In this document: piece after piece, positions 1 through 6,057 of the stretch | How positions within the stretch are numbered: the stretch's first letter is position 1 | Layout of the letters: each line of letters starts with the position of its first letter | NCBI GenBank assembly: GCA_900552225.1 | Contig: URYX01000044.1 | Span: forward strand, 1 to 10,838 | Reading direction: 5' to 3' | DNA from: an uncultured Oscillospiraceae bacterium | GTDB taxonomy: Bacteria > Bacillota > Clostridia > Oscillospirales > Acutalibacteraceae | Length of the DNA stretch: 10,838 bases | Made by a program: the position numbers and the translations under genes | Notes under the pieces: model-generated | What the model saw: only the letters and a program-made list of their open reading frames with translations | The model's database searches: none | What the model was told of the DNA's origin: nothing

Positions 1-898
1 CCGCCACAGGCCAGCCGGGCAGGGGCGGCAGCGGCAGCGTCACCGCCTCCGTGCAGGCAAAGCCCGCCTCATAGAGGCGTATATGATCGTTCCAGTAGTC
101 CCCGCCGTTCAGCGTCACGGCAATCAGCAGCACTCCGTCCCGCCGCGCGGCCGACACGAGACATTTTCCTGCCCGGGTCGTATAGCCGGTTTTCAGCCCG
201 ACAGCATCGGGATACAGCTTCAGCAGGCGGTTGTGGTTGCCGACCGTCACCGTCACCCCGCTGATCCGGATCTGCGCCTGCTGCAGGGCACAGATCTCCC
301 GCAGCACCGGCTGGCGCAGCACGGCCGCGGCCAGCAGCGCCATATCGTAGGCGGAGGCGGCGTGGCCGTCTCCGTCGAGGCCGGACGGCGTCACAAAGTG
401 GCTGTCCCGCATACCGAGCTCCGCGGCGCGTCGGTTCATTCGCTCGGCAAAGGCCTCCGTCGAATCGCACACGGACAGCGCCACCGTATTGGCGGCATCG
501 TTGCCCGAGGCGAGCAGCATGCCCGTGACAAGATCCCGCACCGTCAGCGTATCCCCCGACCGCAGTCCGAGCGAGGAGCCCTCCACGCGCACCGCCTGCT
601 CCGTGGCGGTTACCGTCTGCTCCCACGAAAGCGACTCCGCGGCCAGCAGCGCCGTCATCAGCTTGGTCGTGCTCGCCATGGGGAGCGGGGTATGCGCCTG
701 CTTTTCATACAGCACCCGCCCGCTCTCCGGCTCGTACAGCACCGCCGCCCGCGACGAAACCTCCGCCGCGACCGGCAGCGTCTCCGCTCCCGTCGGGACG
801 GACAGCAGTCCGCAGAGTACGGCAAGCCCCGCGACAATCCGCCGGACGGCGGCACACCGCAGAGCCCGTTTTCCCCGTTTGCGGCTGTCCTTCCGCAT
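1..898 (-). CDS. dacB: D-alanyl-D-alanine carboxypeptidase, DacB/DacF type (S11 penicillin-binding protein), C-terminus off the left edge
   Basis: This is a low-molecular-weight penicillin-binding protein that removes the terminal D-Ala from peptidoglycan stem peptides outside the membrane. All three S11 active-site motifs are visible: STTK (S76 nucleophile, K79), SGN (131-133) and KTG (236-238). Residues 1-19 are strongly basic and are followed by a hydrophobic stretch (about 21-36) and small residues, as in a Sec signal peptide. The ATG at 898 has AGGTGAGG just upstream on the minus strand. The window holds 299 codons, so roughly the last 80 residues of a typical family member are missing. 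It is the last visible gene of the scpA-scpB-ytfI-ytfJ unit, 85 bases after ytfJ. In Bacillus subtilis, dacB (spore-cortex PBP5*) also lies near scpAB, which favours a sporulation role. That role is inferred from context; a vegetative DacA-like paralogue cannot be excluded. Confidence 0.93.
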   Translation of the reverse strand, partial: MRKDSRKRGKRALRCAAVRRIVAGLAVLCGLLSVPTGAETLPVAAEVSSRAAVLYEPESGRVLYEKQAHTPLPMASTTKLMTALLAAESLSWEQTVTATEQAVRVEGSSLGLRSGDTLTVRDLVTGMLLASGNDAANTVALSVCDSTEAFAERMNRRAAELGMRDSHFVTPSGLDGDGHAASAYDMALLAAAVLRQPVLREICALQQAQIRISGVTVTVGNHNRLLKLYPDAVGLKTGYTTRAGKCLVSAARRDGVLLIAVTLNGGDYWNDHIRLYEAGFACTEAVTLPLPPLPGWPVA

Positions 899-983
899 AA
901 TCCTCACCTGCCCGCTTTCAGCGTATGCGCCGCGGGGCGGGCAAAGACCGGACGGTCCTGTCCTTATTTTGTGTCCGCCGGGC

Positions 984-1358
984 TCAGGTCTCCGGCTGCT
1001 TCTTCTTGCCGAACAGGTCGCTCACCTTGTCCACGAGCTCCGGCAGCATGCCGATCACCGAGTCGGACGAATCCGGCTTGGATACCAGCGGCAGCACCTT
1101 GACCTCCTGGCCGGATACCGACAGAAACGCAATCGGAGTAATGCTCACTCCGGCGCCGCTGCCGCCGCCGAACTTATCCCCCGGCGCCTTGGTGGGCAGA
1201 TCCGAGCCGCCGCCCGCGAACCCGTAGGTGACCTTGGACACGGGAATCAGCGTGACCTCTCCCGCGACGATCGGCTCCCCGATAACGGTGCGCACGTCCA
1301 CCATTTCACGAATTTTTTCCATCGACACGCCGAGCACGTTCTGTACACTCTTTTCCAT
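984..1358 (-). CDS. ytfJ: GerW family sporulation protein YtfJ
   Basis: A 124-residue protein recognised as YtfJ/GerW. The signature is a glycine-rich segment GGGSGAG followed by VSITPIAFL in the middle of the protein. The N-terminal half carries the family pattern of an amphipathic start, then RTVIGEPI, then a VSKVTYGFAGGGSD stretch. The C-terminus is charged and ends in KKKQPET. In B. subtilis this family is made in the forespore and is linked to spore germination; its biochemical activity is unknown. There is no signal peptide or membrane segment. The ATG at 1358 has AGGGAGGAG about 8 bases upstream. The start lies inside the 3' end of the DUF2953 gene (53-nt overlap), repeating the ytfI-ytfJ adjacency known from Bacillus. 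Its presence is the best evidence in the window that the host is a spore former. Confidence 0.95.
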   Translation of the reverse strand: MEKSVQNVLGVSMEKIREMVDVRTVIGEPIVAGEVTLIPVSKVTYGFAGGGSDLPTKAPGDKFGGGSGAGVSITPIAFLSVSGQEVKVLPLVSKPDSSDSVIGMLPELVDKVSDLFGKKKQPET

Positions 1359-2028
1359 GTCCGATCTCCTCCCTTGATACGGCCGGATTGCCGGCCCGCA
1401 GCTTCACAACAGATTTTATAAAGGACGCCAGCGCGCACAGTCCCGCCCACACCAGCCGTATGGGCCACACATGTCCCCGCAGCGCCAGAACCGCCGTCGT
1501 CTCCTCCGCAAGAAACGCGGGCACGACACGCACCGACTGCCGGCGCACGCGCACCCGGCTTTCGATCACGCCGAGCGCCGGATACAGCACCGCGCAGAGC
1601 TTTCCGTGGCGCAGCGCCGTCTCGGCTGCGTCCTCCCCGGCGACCTCCACCCGCAGGTCAAGCCGCCGCACGGTAACGGCACGCACGGCGCGTCCCGCGG
1701 CACGAGTCAGAATGCGGGCCGCCTCACACAGCCAGGAGAGCGCGCCCGAGACGCCGCTTTCCTTCAGCGAATCCTTCAGCTCCCGCAGCACGGAGGGGGA
1801 GACTTCCTCCCTCCGCTTCTTCTTTTCGTCCGTTCCGGAGGGCTTCTCTTTACGGCGATGCCCGGACTTTGGGGGCTTGTCCTTCGCCGGCAGCAGCGTG
1901 ATTTTCACGCCGAGCACCCGCACCGACAGCTCCGGCTCCTCTGCATAGTCCAGACGGAAGCCCACCGGGATGCACAGCAGCACAGGCGGCAGCGCCAGAA
2001 GCCCGAGCAGGATATACAGTACGATCAA
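1306..2028 (-). CDS. ytfI: DUF2953 domain membrane protein, YtfI-like
   Basis: A 240-residue protein with an N-terminal membrane segment (about residues 2-22), then a charged Lys/Glu/Arg-rich linker (about 50-90) that looks disordered. After this comes a beta-rich region with RLDLRVEVAGEDAAETALRHG and a LYPALG motif typical of DUF2953, and a C-terminal hydrophobic stretch (WPIRLVWAGLCALASF). The family has no known activity but is the regular partner of YtfJ in spore formers. The start is a TTG at 2028; GAGGAGG lies 7 bases upstream and no better ATG is seen in frame. It begins 36 bases after the scpB stop, so it is probably co-transcribed. The last 16 residues or so are read from the same DNA as the ytfJ start in another frame and are probably not conserved. 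The identification rests on domain pattern plus position. Confidence 0.87.
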   Translation of the reverse strand: MIVLYILLGLLALPPVLLCIPVGFRLDYAEEPELSVRVLGVKITLLPAKDKPPKSGHRRKEKPSGTDEKKKRREEVSPSVLRELKDSLKESGVSGALSWLCEAARILTRAAGRAVRAVTVRRLDLRVEVAGEDAAETALRHGKLCAVLYPALGVIESRVRVRRQSVRVVPAFLAEETTAVLALRGHVWPIRLVWAGLCALASFIKSVVKLRAGNPAVSREEIGHGKECTERARRVDGKNS

Positions 2029-2064
2029 GCGGCCGCCTCCTCTCTGTCCGCCGTCAAGCGGCCG

Positions 2065-2634
2065 TCAGGCCTGCTCCACGATTTCCTCGAGCGTGGTCTC
2101 TCCCGTGTCGCCCTCGGTATTCTCCTGCTGCGGAAGCGGCGGCAGCTCGGACAGCGTGGACATCCCGAAGCAGCGCAGGAAATTATCAGTCGTTCCGTAC
2201 AGCAGCGGCCGCCCGGGCAGCTCCAGCCGTCCCTGCTCCTCAATCAGCCCCTTCTGCACCAGTCCCTGCACCACCGCCGAGCAGTCCACGCCGCGCACCT
2301 GCTCGATAAACGCGCGGGTCACCGGCTGATTGTAGGCAATGATGGACAGCACCTCCATCGCCGCCTGCGACAGCGGCGTGTTGCGGCGGATCTCCATCGC
2401 GCGCCGCACGTATTCCGCATAGGCCCGCGCCGAGCAGAGCTGATAGGAGCGGTTGAGCTTTACCATCGTGATTCCGCCGCCGCGGGTGTTGTAATCCTGC
2501 ATCAGATCGTCCGCGAAGCGCTCCGCCGTCTCCTCGTCAAGCTCCAGCGCCTCCGCCAGGCGTTCGGCCGATACCGGCTCCCCGCCGGCAAACAGAATGG
2601 CCTCAATGGCGGCCATATACTGCTTAATTTCCAT
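2065..2634 (-). CDS. scpB: Segregation and condensation protein B
   Basis: ScpB (189 residues, normal family length) is the winged-helix dimer that binds ScpA and, through it, the SMC heads, forming the condensin complex that compacts and segregates the chromosome. The N-terminal wing starts with the usual pattern (IEAILFAGGEPVSAERLAEAL). The second domain shows LSQAAMEVLSIIAYNQPVTR, then EQVRGVDCSAVVQGLVQKGLIEE, and GRPLLYGTTDNFLRCFG, all diagnostic for ScpB. The tail after about residue 165 is Glu/Gln-rich and probably flexible. The ATG at 2634 overlaps the end of scpA by 11 bases. A GAGGGG lies about 13 bases upstream, farther than ideal, so translation is probably coupled to scpA. Confidence 0.97.
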   Translation of the reverse strand: MEIKQYMAAIEAILFAGGEPVSAERLAEALELDEETAERFADDLMQDYNTRGGGITMVKLNRSYQLCSARAYAEYVRRAMEIRRNTPLSQAAMEVLSIIAYNQPVTRAFIEQVRGVDCSAVVQGLVQKGLIEEQGRLELPGRPLLYGTTDNFLRCFGMSTLSELPPLPQQENTEGDTGETTLEEIVEQA

Positions 2635-3385
2635 TTTCTGACGTCAACCCCTCTACCAGTGTCTGCACTTCCTCCTCGGAATATGCACCGAGCATCCGCA
2701 CCTGTGCCTGCTCTCCGTCTCCGTCAATCTGCACCCGCTTTACCTTGATGAGCTCCAGCAGCGCCAGAAAGGTCGCCACCAGCTCCGATTTGCTCTCCGC
2801 CTGCTCAAACAGCGCGCCGTAGGCCACCTGCTTCTGCCGGTACAGCCGCCGCAGCACATAGGTAATCCGCGACCCGACCGACACGATTTTGCGCGCCACG
2901 ATGCCGCGGAATGCCTGCGGCGAGGGCGGAAGCCTCCGCCGGCCGCGGCCGACCGCCGCCAGATAGGAATCGAGCAGCACTCCGCGCGGATGGTGCAGAC
3001 GATAGGTCATATCAGGGTCGATTTCCTCCGGCTCCCGCACGAACAGGTCGCCGCCGATCTGCCGCATGCCGAGGCGGCGCGCCGCCTCCTGGCAGAGCTG
3101 ATAGCTGATGAGCTCGCTGACCAGCGCCTGCTTGAGTTCCTCCGTCTCCTCGTGCTTCGGCAGCAGCATGGTGGACTTGAGGTAGACCAGCCGCGCCGCC
3201 ATATCCAAAAATTCACTGGCAATCTCCAGATCCTGCTCCTGCATCTGTCGGATGACCTCCAGATACTGCCGCACCAGATCGACAATCGGGATATCGTAGA
3301 TATTCAGTTTGTTTTTCTGCACCAGCTGCAGCAGCAGATCCAGCGGCCCCTCAAATACGGGCAGCTTATAGGAAATTGCCTCCAT
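2624..3385 (-). CDS. scpA: Segregation and condensation protein A (kleisin)
   Basis: ScpA (253 residues) is the kleisin that bridges the SMC heads and carries ScpB. The N-terminal helical domain begins with FEGPLDLLLQLVQKNKLNIY (residues 11-30), the best-known ScpA signature, followed by EFLDMAARLVYLKSTMLLPK (about 58-77). A charged linker follows, and the C-terminal winged helix includes SELVATFLALLELIKVKRV. The frame stays open upstream to 3445, but the ATG at 3385 is preferred: GGAG lies about 9 bases upstream, the protein then starts at the usual family position, and a start at 3445 would overlap the protease gene. It follows the protease stop by 14 bases and overlaps scpB by 11 bases, so the three genes are surely one transcript. 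Confidence 0.97.
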   Translation of the reverse strand: MEAISYKLPVFEGPLDLLLQLVQKNKLNIYDIPIVDLVRQYLEVIRQMQEQDLEIASEFLDMAARLVYLKSTMLLPKHEETEELKQALVSELISYQLCQEAARRLGMRQIGGDLFVREPEEIDPDMTYRLHHPRGVLLDSYLAAVGRGRRRLPPSPQAFRGIVARKIVSVGSRITYVLRRLYRQKQVAYGALFEQAESKSELVATFLALLELIKVKRVQIDGDGEQAQVRMLGAYSEEEVQTLVEGLTSENGN

Positions 3386-3399
3386 GTTACGCACTCCGT

Positions 3400-4128
3400 T
3401 TATCCGAAATAGTTGGGAAGCCCCATCAGGATGCACAGCACCCATCCGATTCCGCTGCGCAAAAACGACAGCGGCACATCCAGCACCCCGGCCAGCAGCA
3501 GCACAAACACCGCAATTGTGATATACTGCTCATACTGCATCACGCGGTACTGCAGCCGCTGCGGCAAAAAGCGCATCAGAATGCGCGAGCCGTCGAGCGG
3601 AGGGATGGGCAGCAGGTTGAATACGGCCAGCCCGAGGTTAACCGAGGCAAACACCTGCACCAGCACGAGATAGACATAATAGATGCCGCGCGAGGTGACA
3701 TACACATATCCGTTCTGCAGCGTCACGGCCTCGCCCGTCAGAAGCCCGATCAGGCGAAACAGCAGCAGCGACACCGCCGCCATCAGCAGATTGGCAACCG
3801 GCCCGGCCGCAGCCGTCAGCGCCATGCCCGTCTGAGGGCTTTTGCTGCGGAAATTCCGCGGATTGACCGGCACCGGCCTGGCGTAGCCGAAGCCCACCGT
3901 CAGCAGCATCAGGGTACCGAACCAATCCAGGTGGTGAAACGGATTGAGCGAGAGACGACCGTTTTGACGCGGCGTCGGGTCACCGAGACGGTCGGCCACA
4001 AAGGCATGGGCGAACTCGTGCATCGGCAGCATCACCAGCACCATCGCCGCAAAGGACAGAATCATAAAAATTACGGAGGGCGCATCGAGCATCCCCAGCC
4101 GCTTCATTTCCAAAATGCTTGTCAGCAT
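3400..4128 (-). CDS. Site-2 protease family (M50) intramembrane zinc metalloprotease
   Basis: A 242-residue polytopic membrane protein with the two M50 signatures. HEFAH (residues 37-41, two zinc His plus catalytic Glu) lies at the end of the first membrane segment. NLLPIPPLDG (171-180) supplies the third zinc ligand, Asp179. Other hydrophobic segments lie at about 70-80, 103-130, 150-170 and 205-235. It belongs to the short YwhC/Rip-like group without PDZ or CBS domains, and its substrate is unknown. It is not obviously SpoIVFB. The frame opens further upstream to 4179, but the ATG at 4128 has AAAGGA exactly 8 bases upstream (4137-4142). It is the first gene of the scpAB unit, as is common in Clostridia. 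Confidence 0.94.
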   Translation of the reverse strand: MLTSILEMKRLGMLDAPSVIFMILSFAAMVLVMLPMHEFAHAFVADRLGDPTPRQNGRLSLNPFHHLDWFGTLMLLTVGFGYARPVPVNPRNFRSKSPQTGMALTAAAGPVANLLMAAVSLLLFRLIGLLTGEAVTLQNGYVYVTSRGIYYVYLVLVQVFASVNLGLAVFNLLPIPPLDGSRILMRFLPQRLQYRVMQYEQYITIAVFVLLLAGVLDVPLSFLRSGIGWVLCILMGLPNYFG

Positions 4129-4215
4129 ACCATGTTTCCTTTCTCCGTCTCCCGGCCCTTCCGACGGTCCGGACCGCACCGGGCTGTCGGGCTATACGTT
4201 GCCCATTATTTTATC
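4129..4215 (-). other. 5' leader of the protease-scpAB unit with a 12-bp perfect palindrome
   Basis: If transcription starts about 6 bases past the -10 box, the leader is about 80 bases. It holds a perfect 12-bp palindrome, CGGTCCGGACCG, at 4165-4176. Flanking bases CCGAC (4161-4165) and GTCGG (4186-4190) could form an alternative hairpin. No U-run follows, so it is not an intrinsic terminator, and no known riboswitch or T-box element is recognised. It could be an operator or an RNA hairpin, or chance in GC-rich DNA. Confidence 0.25.
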
Positions 4216-4244
4216 ATTATATCGGAAAAGCCGCAAAAGCACAA
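4216..4244 (-). promoter_or_regulatory. Sigma-A-like promoter of the M50-scpA-scpB-ytfI-ytfJ-dacB unit
   Basis: Read on the minus strand, a perfect TATAAT -10 box (4216-4221) follows a TTGTGC -35 box (4239-4244; 3 of 6 matches to TTGACA) with a 17-base spacer. The surrounding bases are AT-rich in an otherwise GC-rich window. It sits 88 bases upstream of the protease start and just past the terminator of the preceding unit, which is the expected place. The -35 box is weak, so the -10 match, spacing and position carry the call. Confidence 0.7.
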
Positions 4245-4277
4245 GCCCCATTTTCCGTTTTCTGCCGTTTTCCTTGC

Positions 4278-4318
4278 AAAAGAGGGAAGGCCCCGCGGCA
4301 TGCTCCGCGGGACCTTCC
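4278..4318 (-). terminator. Rho-independent terminator after the 90-residue ORF
   Basis: A 14-bp stem (4285-4298 paired with 4305-4318) with a 6-base loop is followed on the minus strand by UCUUUU (4278-4283). One stem position is a G-U wobble in minus-strand RNA but a C-A mismatch on the plus strand, so it works better for minus-strand transcripts. It begins about 5 bases beyond the stop codon of the small gene, and no plus-strand gene ends here. It separates the lyase unit from the scpAB promoter. Confidence 0.85.
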
Positions 4319-4322
4319 TTTT

Positions 4323-4595
4323 CTACCTATGCGGCGGTTTCGGCCGCTTCCGGCCGTCCTGCCTCTGCCCGGGTGCGGGCTCCCGGCCGTCCTGCCGCGA
4401 GGACAAGGGGATATCGTAGATTTCACGATAAGCCTCCGCATCCGCCCCATCCTGCGGCGCGGCGGGAATCAGCCCGGTGCATTCCTGCGTCGAGGCCACC
4501 GCAAACGCCTTCTCCTCGCTGTCCGGCCCTCCGGCCGCATACGGCATCGGCGGCGGTCCTGCCGCGTGCGGTTTGTCCGAATGGTTTTGGTTCAT
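4323..4595 (-). CDS. Hypothetical 90-residue Pro/Gly-rich protein
   Basis: I do not recognise this protein with certainty. It has no signal peptide or membrane segment and looks largely disordered. The N-terminal part is rich in Pro, Gly and Ala and the C-terminus is basic with Gln-Asp-Gly-Arg repeats. The middle holds a more structured-looking core (about residues 38-64) with ECTGLIPAAPQD and EAYREIYDIPL, which resembles a short conserved motif of small clostridial proteins; this last point is memory and needs a search. Evidence that it is real: GGGAGG lies exactly 8 bases before the ATG at 4595, it follows the lyase gene by 48 bases on the same strand, and a terminator begins right after its stop. 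It probably shares the lyase transcript. Its function is unknown. Confidence 0.7.
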   Translation of the reverse strand: MNQNHSDKPHAAGPPPMPYAAGGPDSEEKAFAVASTQECTGLIPAAPQDGADAEAYREIYDIPLSSRQDGREPAPGQRQDGRKRPKPPHR

Positions 4596-4643
4596 GCTTC
4601 ATACCTCCCGTCATACCCTCAGTATGTGCGGAAGGCAGCGGAT

Positions 4644-5948
4644 TTATCCCTGTCCGTCCGGCGTCAGCAGACCCTTGGACACCATCGACTGCGCCGCAAG
4701 CAGCACCCCCATTTTCCCCGAATGGAAATTGAGGCCGCCCTGCATATAGGCCGCATACGGCGGGCGCAGCGGCCCGTCCGCCGAGAGCTCGATGGAGGAG
4801 CCTGCCGTAAAGGCGCCGGCCGCCATCACCACCGGATCCTCATAGCCGGGCATATCCCACGGCTCCGGCAGTACAAACGCATCCACCGGCGCGCCGCTCT
4901 GCATCCCCTGGCAGAACGCCACCAGGTTTTCCGGTGTTTTCAGACAGACAGTCTGGATGATATCGGCGCGCACCTCATCGGCACGCGGCGACACCTCAAA
5001 GCCGAACGAGGCAAACAGTCCCGCGGCATACACCGCCGTTTTCATGGCCTCACCCACCACATGCGGCGCGTGAAACAGTCCCATGAACAGCGAGCGCGTG
5101 TGTCCGAGCGAGGCACCCACCTCCCGGCCGAGACCGGGCGTGGTCATGCGGTAGGCACACTGCTCCACCAGATCGGCCCGGCCACAGACATAGCCTCCGT
5201 TTTCCGCAATCCCGCCGCCGGGGTTCTTAATCAGCGAGCCCGCCATCAGATCGACGCCGACCTCGGTCGGCTCGTGCGTCTCGGCAAATTCTCCGTAGCA
5301 GTTGTCCGCAAAGATTACCGCATCCGGCCGCACGGAGCGCACGGCCCGGACGATACGGCCGATGGCCTCCACCGAGAGCGACGGGCGCGGGTCGTAGCCG
5401 CGGGAGCGCTGGATATGCACCACGCGGATGGACGCATCCTCCGCCAGTGCGCGGCGGATTTCCTCCAGGTCAGGAGTCTGCTCCTCCGTCAGCGGCACCT
5501 CCCGGTAGCCGATACCGTATTCCGCCAGCGAGCCCGCCGAGGCCACCTTGGCACCGATTACGCGATCCAGCGTATCGTAGGGGGCTCCCGTGGCCGCCAG
5601 CAGTGTATCGCCGGGGCGCAGCAGTGCAAACAGCGCGATGGTGATGGCGTGTGTGCCGGAGACGATGCTGTGGCGCACGAGCGCATCCTCGGCCCCCATC
5701 ACGTCCGCAAACACAGCATCGAGCGTCTCCCGTCCCCGGTCGCCGTAGCCGTAGCCGGTGGTCGGCGTAAAATGGCTCTCGCTGACCCGATGGCGGATAA
5801 ACGCCGCCAGTACCTTCTGCTGGTTATACTCCGTCACCCTCTCGATCCGCTCAAACACCGGTGCCAGCGTGCGCAGCACCTCCTCCGAACGGGCCTGCAG
5901 CCACGGGGCCACTTCAAAAAAAGACGGGTTTTCTTCTATTTCTGACAT
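4644..5948 (-). CDS. PLP-dependent methionine gamma-lyase family protein (YnbB / 'aluminium resistance' family)
   Basis: A 434-residue fold-type I PLP enzyme of the family often labelled aluminium resistance protein or methionine gamma-lyase-like (YnbB). The Schiff-base lysine is K241 in SLIKNPGGG. Asp215 in the FADNCYGEF motif is the expected partner of the pyridine nitrogen. SGTHAI (97-102) is the phosphate-binding region, and ESHFTPTTGYGYGDRGR (57-73) is a family hallmark. Length is normal. A carbon-sulfur lyase reaction is expected from the fold; the true substrate is unproven and aluminium resistance is a historical label. The frame is open upstream to 6110, but the ATG at 5948 is chosen because AAGGAG lies about 9 bases before it and the longer form would run into the divergent gene. 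In Bacillus the homologue lies near glnR-glnA; that neighbourhood is absent here. Confidence 0.9.
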   Translation of the reverse strand: MSEIEENPSFFEVAPWLQARSEEVLRTLAPVFERIERVTEYNQQKVLAAFIRHRVSESHFTPTTGYGYGDRGRETLDAVFADVMGAEDALVRHSIVSGTHAITIALFALLRPGDTLLAATGAPYDTLDRVIGAKVASAGSLAEYGIGYREVPLTEEQTPDLEEIRRALAEDASIRVVHIQRSRGYDPRPSLSVEAIGRIVRAVRSVRPDAVIFADNCYGEFAETHEPTEVGVDLMAGSLIKNPGGGIAENGGYVCGRADLVEQCAYRMTTPGLGREVGASLGHTRSLFMGLFHAPHVVGEAMKTAVYAAGLFASFGFEVSPRADEVRADIIQTVCLKTPENLVAFCQGMQSGAPVDAFVLPEPWDMPGYEDPVVMAAGAFTAGSSIELSADGPLRPPYAAYMQGGLNFHSGKMGVLLAAQSMVSKGLLTPDGQG

Positions 5949-5974
5949 TTTTGTTGACTCCTTCGATGAAAAAT

Positions 5975-5990
5975 TGCAATTTTGATTGCA
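5975..5990. repeat. 16-bp inverted repeat, putative operator between divergent units
   Basis: TGCAAT (5975-5980) and ATTGCA (5985-5990) form a perfect 6+6 inverted repeat with a 4-base spacer. It overlaps the -35 box of the plus-strand promoter (5986-5991) and lies 27 bases upstream of the lyase start. The form fits a dimeric helix-turn-helix repressor site, but no regulator gene is in the window and the region is AT-rich, so chance is possible. Confidence 0.4.
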
Positions 5991-6014
5991 CATTGCTTCG
6001 TTGTGTGCTATGCT
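5986..6014 (+). promoter_or_regulatory. Extended -10 promoter of the acyltransferase operon
   Basis: TTGCAC (5986-5991) and TATGCT (6009-6014) are separated by 17 bases, and TG lies one base before the -10 (TGCTATGCT), the extended -10 form that makes up for a weak -35. Transcription would start around 6021, giving a leader of about 37 bases. No convincing promoter was found for the opposite (lyase) direction in the same gap. Confidence 0.6.
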
Positions 6015-6057
6015 TGAATAACATAATGGAAATATTAAGATGAAAGGAGCGGGCTGC

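Noticed and set aside
899..983. Possible terminator or sporulation promoter between ytfJ and dacB
   Set aside because: The GACC/GGTC hairpin has only 4 bp, and no -35/-10 pair with acceptable spacing (sigma-A or forespore type) was found before the dacB start.
83..1102. 339-codon plus-strand open frame opposite the carboxypeptidase and ytfJ
   Set aside because: Antisense to STTK/SGN/KTG-bearing coding sequence and to ytfJ; composition typical of shadow frames.
4119..5945. Very long plus-strand open frame (608 codons) opposite the lyase, small ORF and protease start
   Set aside because: It is rich in Arg, His and Gln with no recognisable domain, runs across a terminator and a promoter, and lies antisense to a clear PLP enzyme. 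It is a by-product of GC-rich coding sequence.
5949..6057. Promoter for the lyase on the minus strand
   Set aside because: Several partial -10-like hexamers exist in this AT-rich gap, but none has a -35 partner at 16-18 bases, so none is called.
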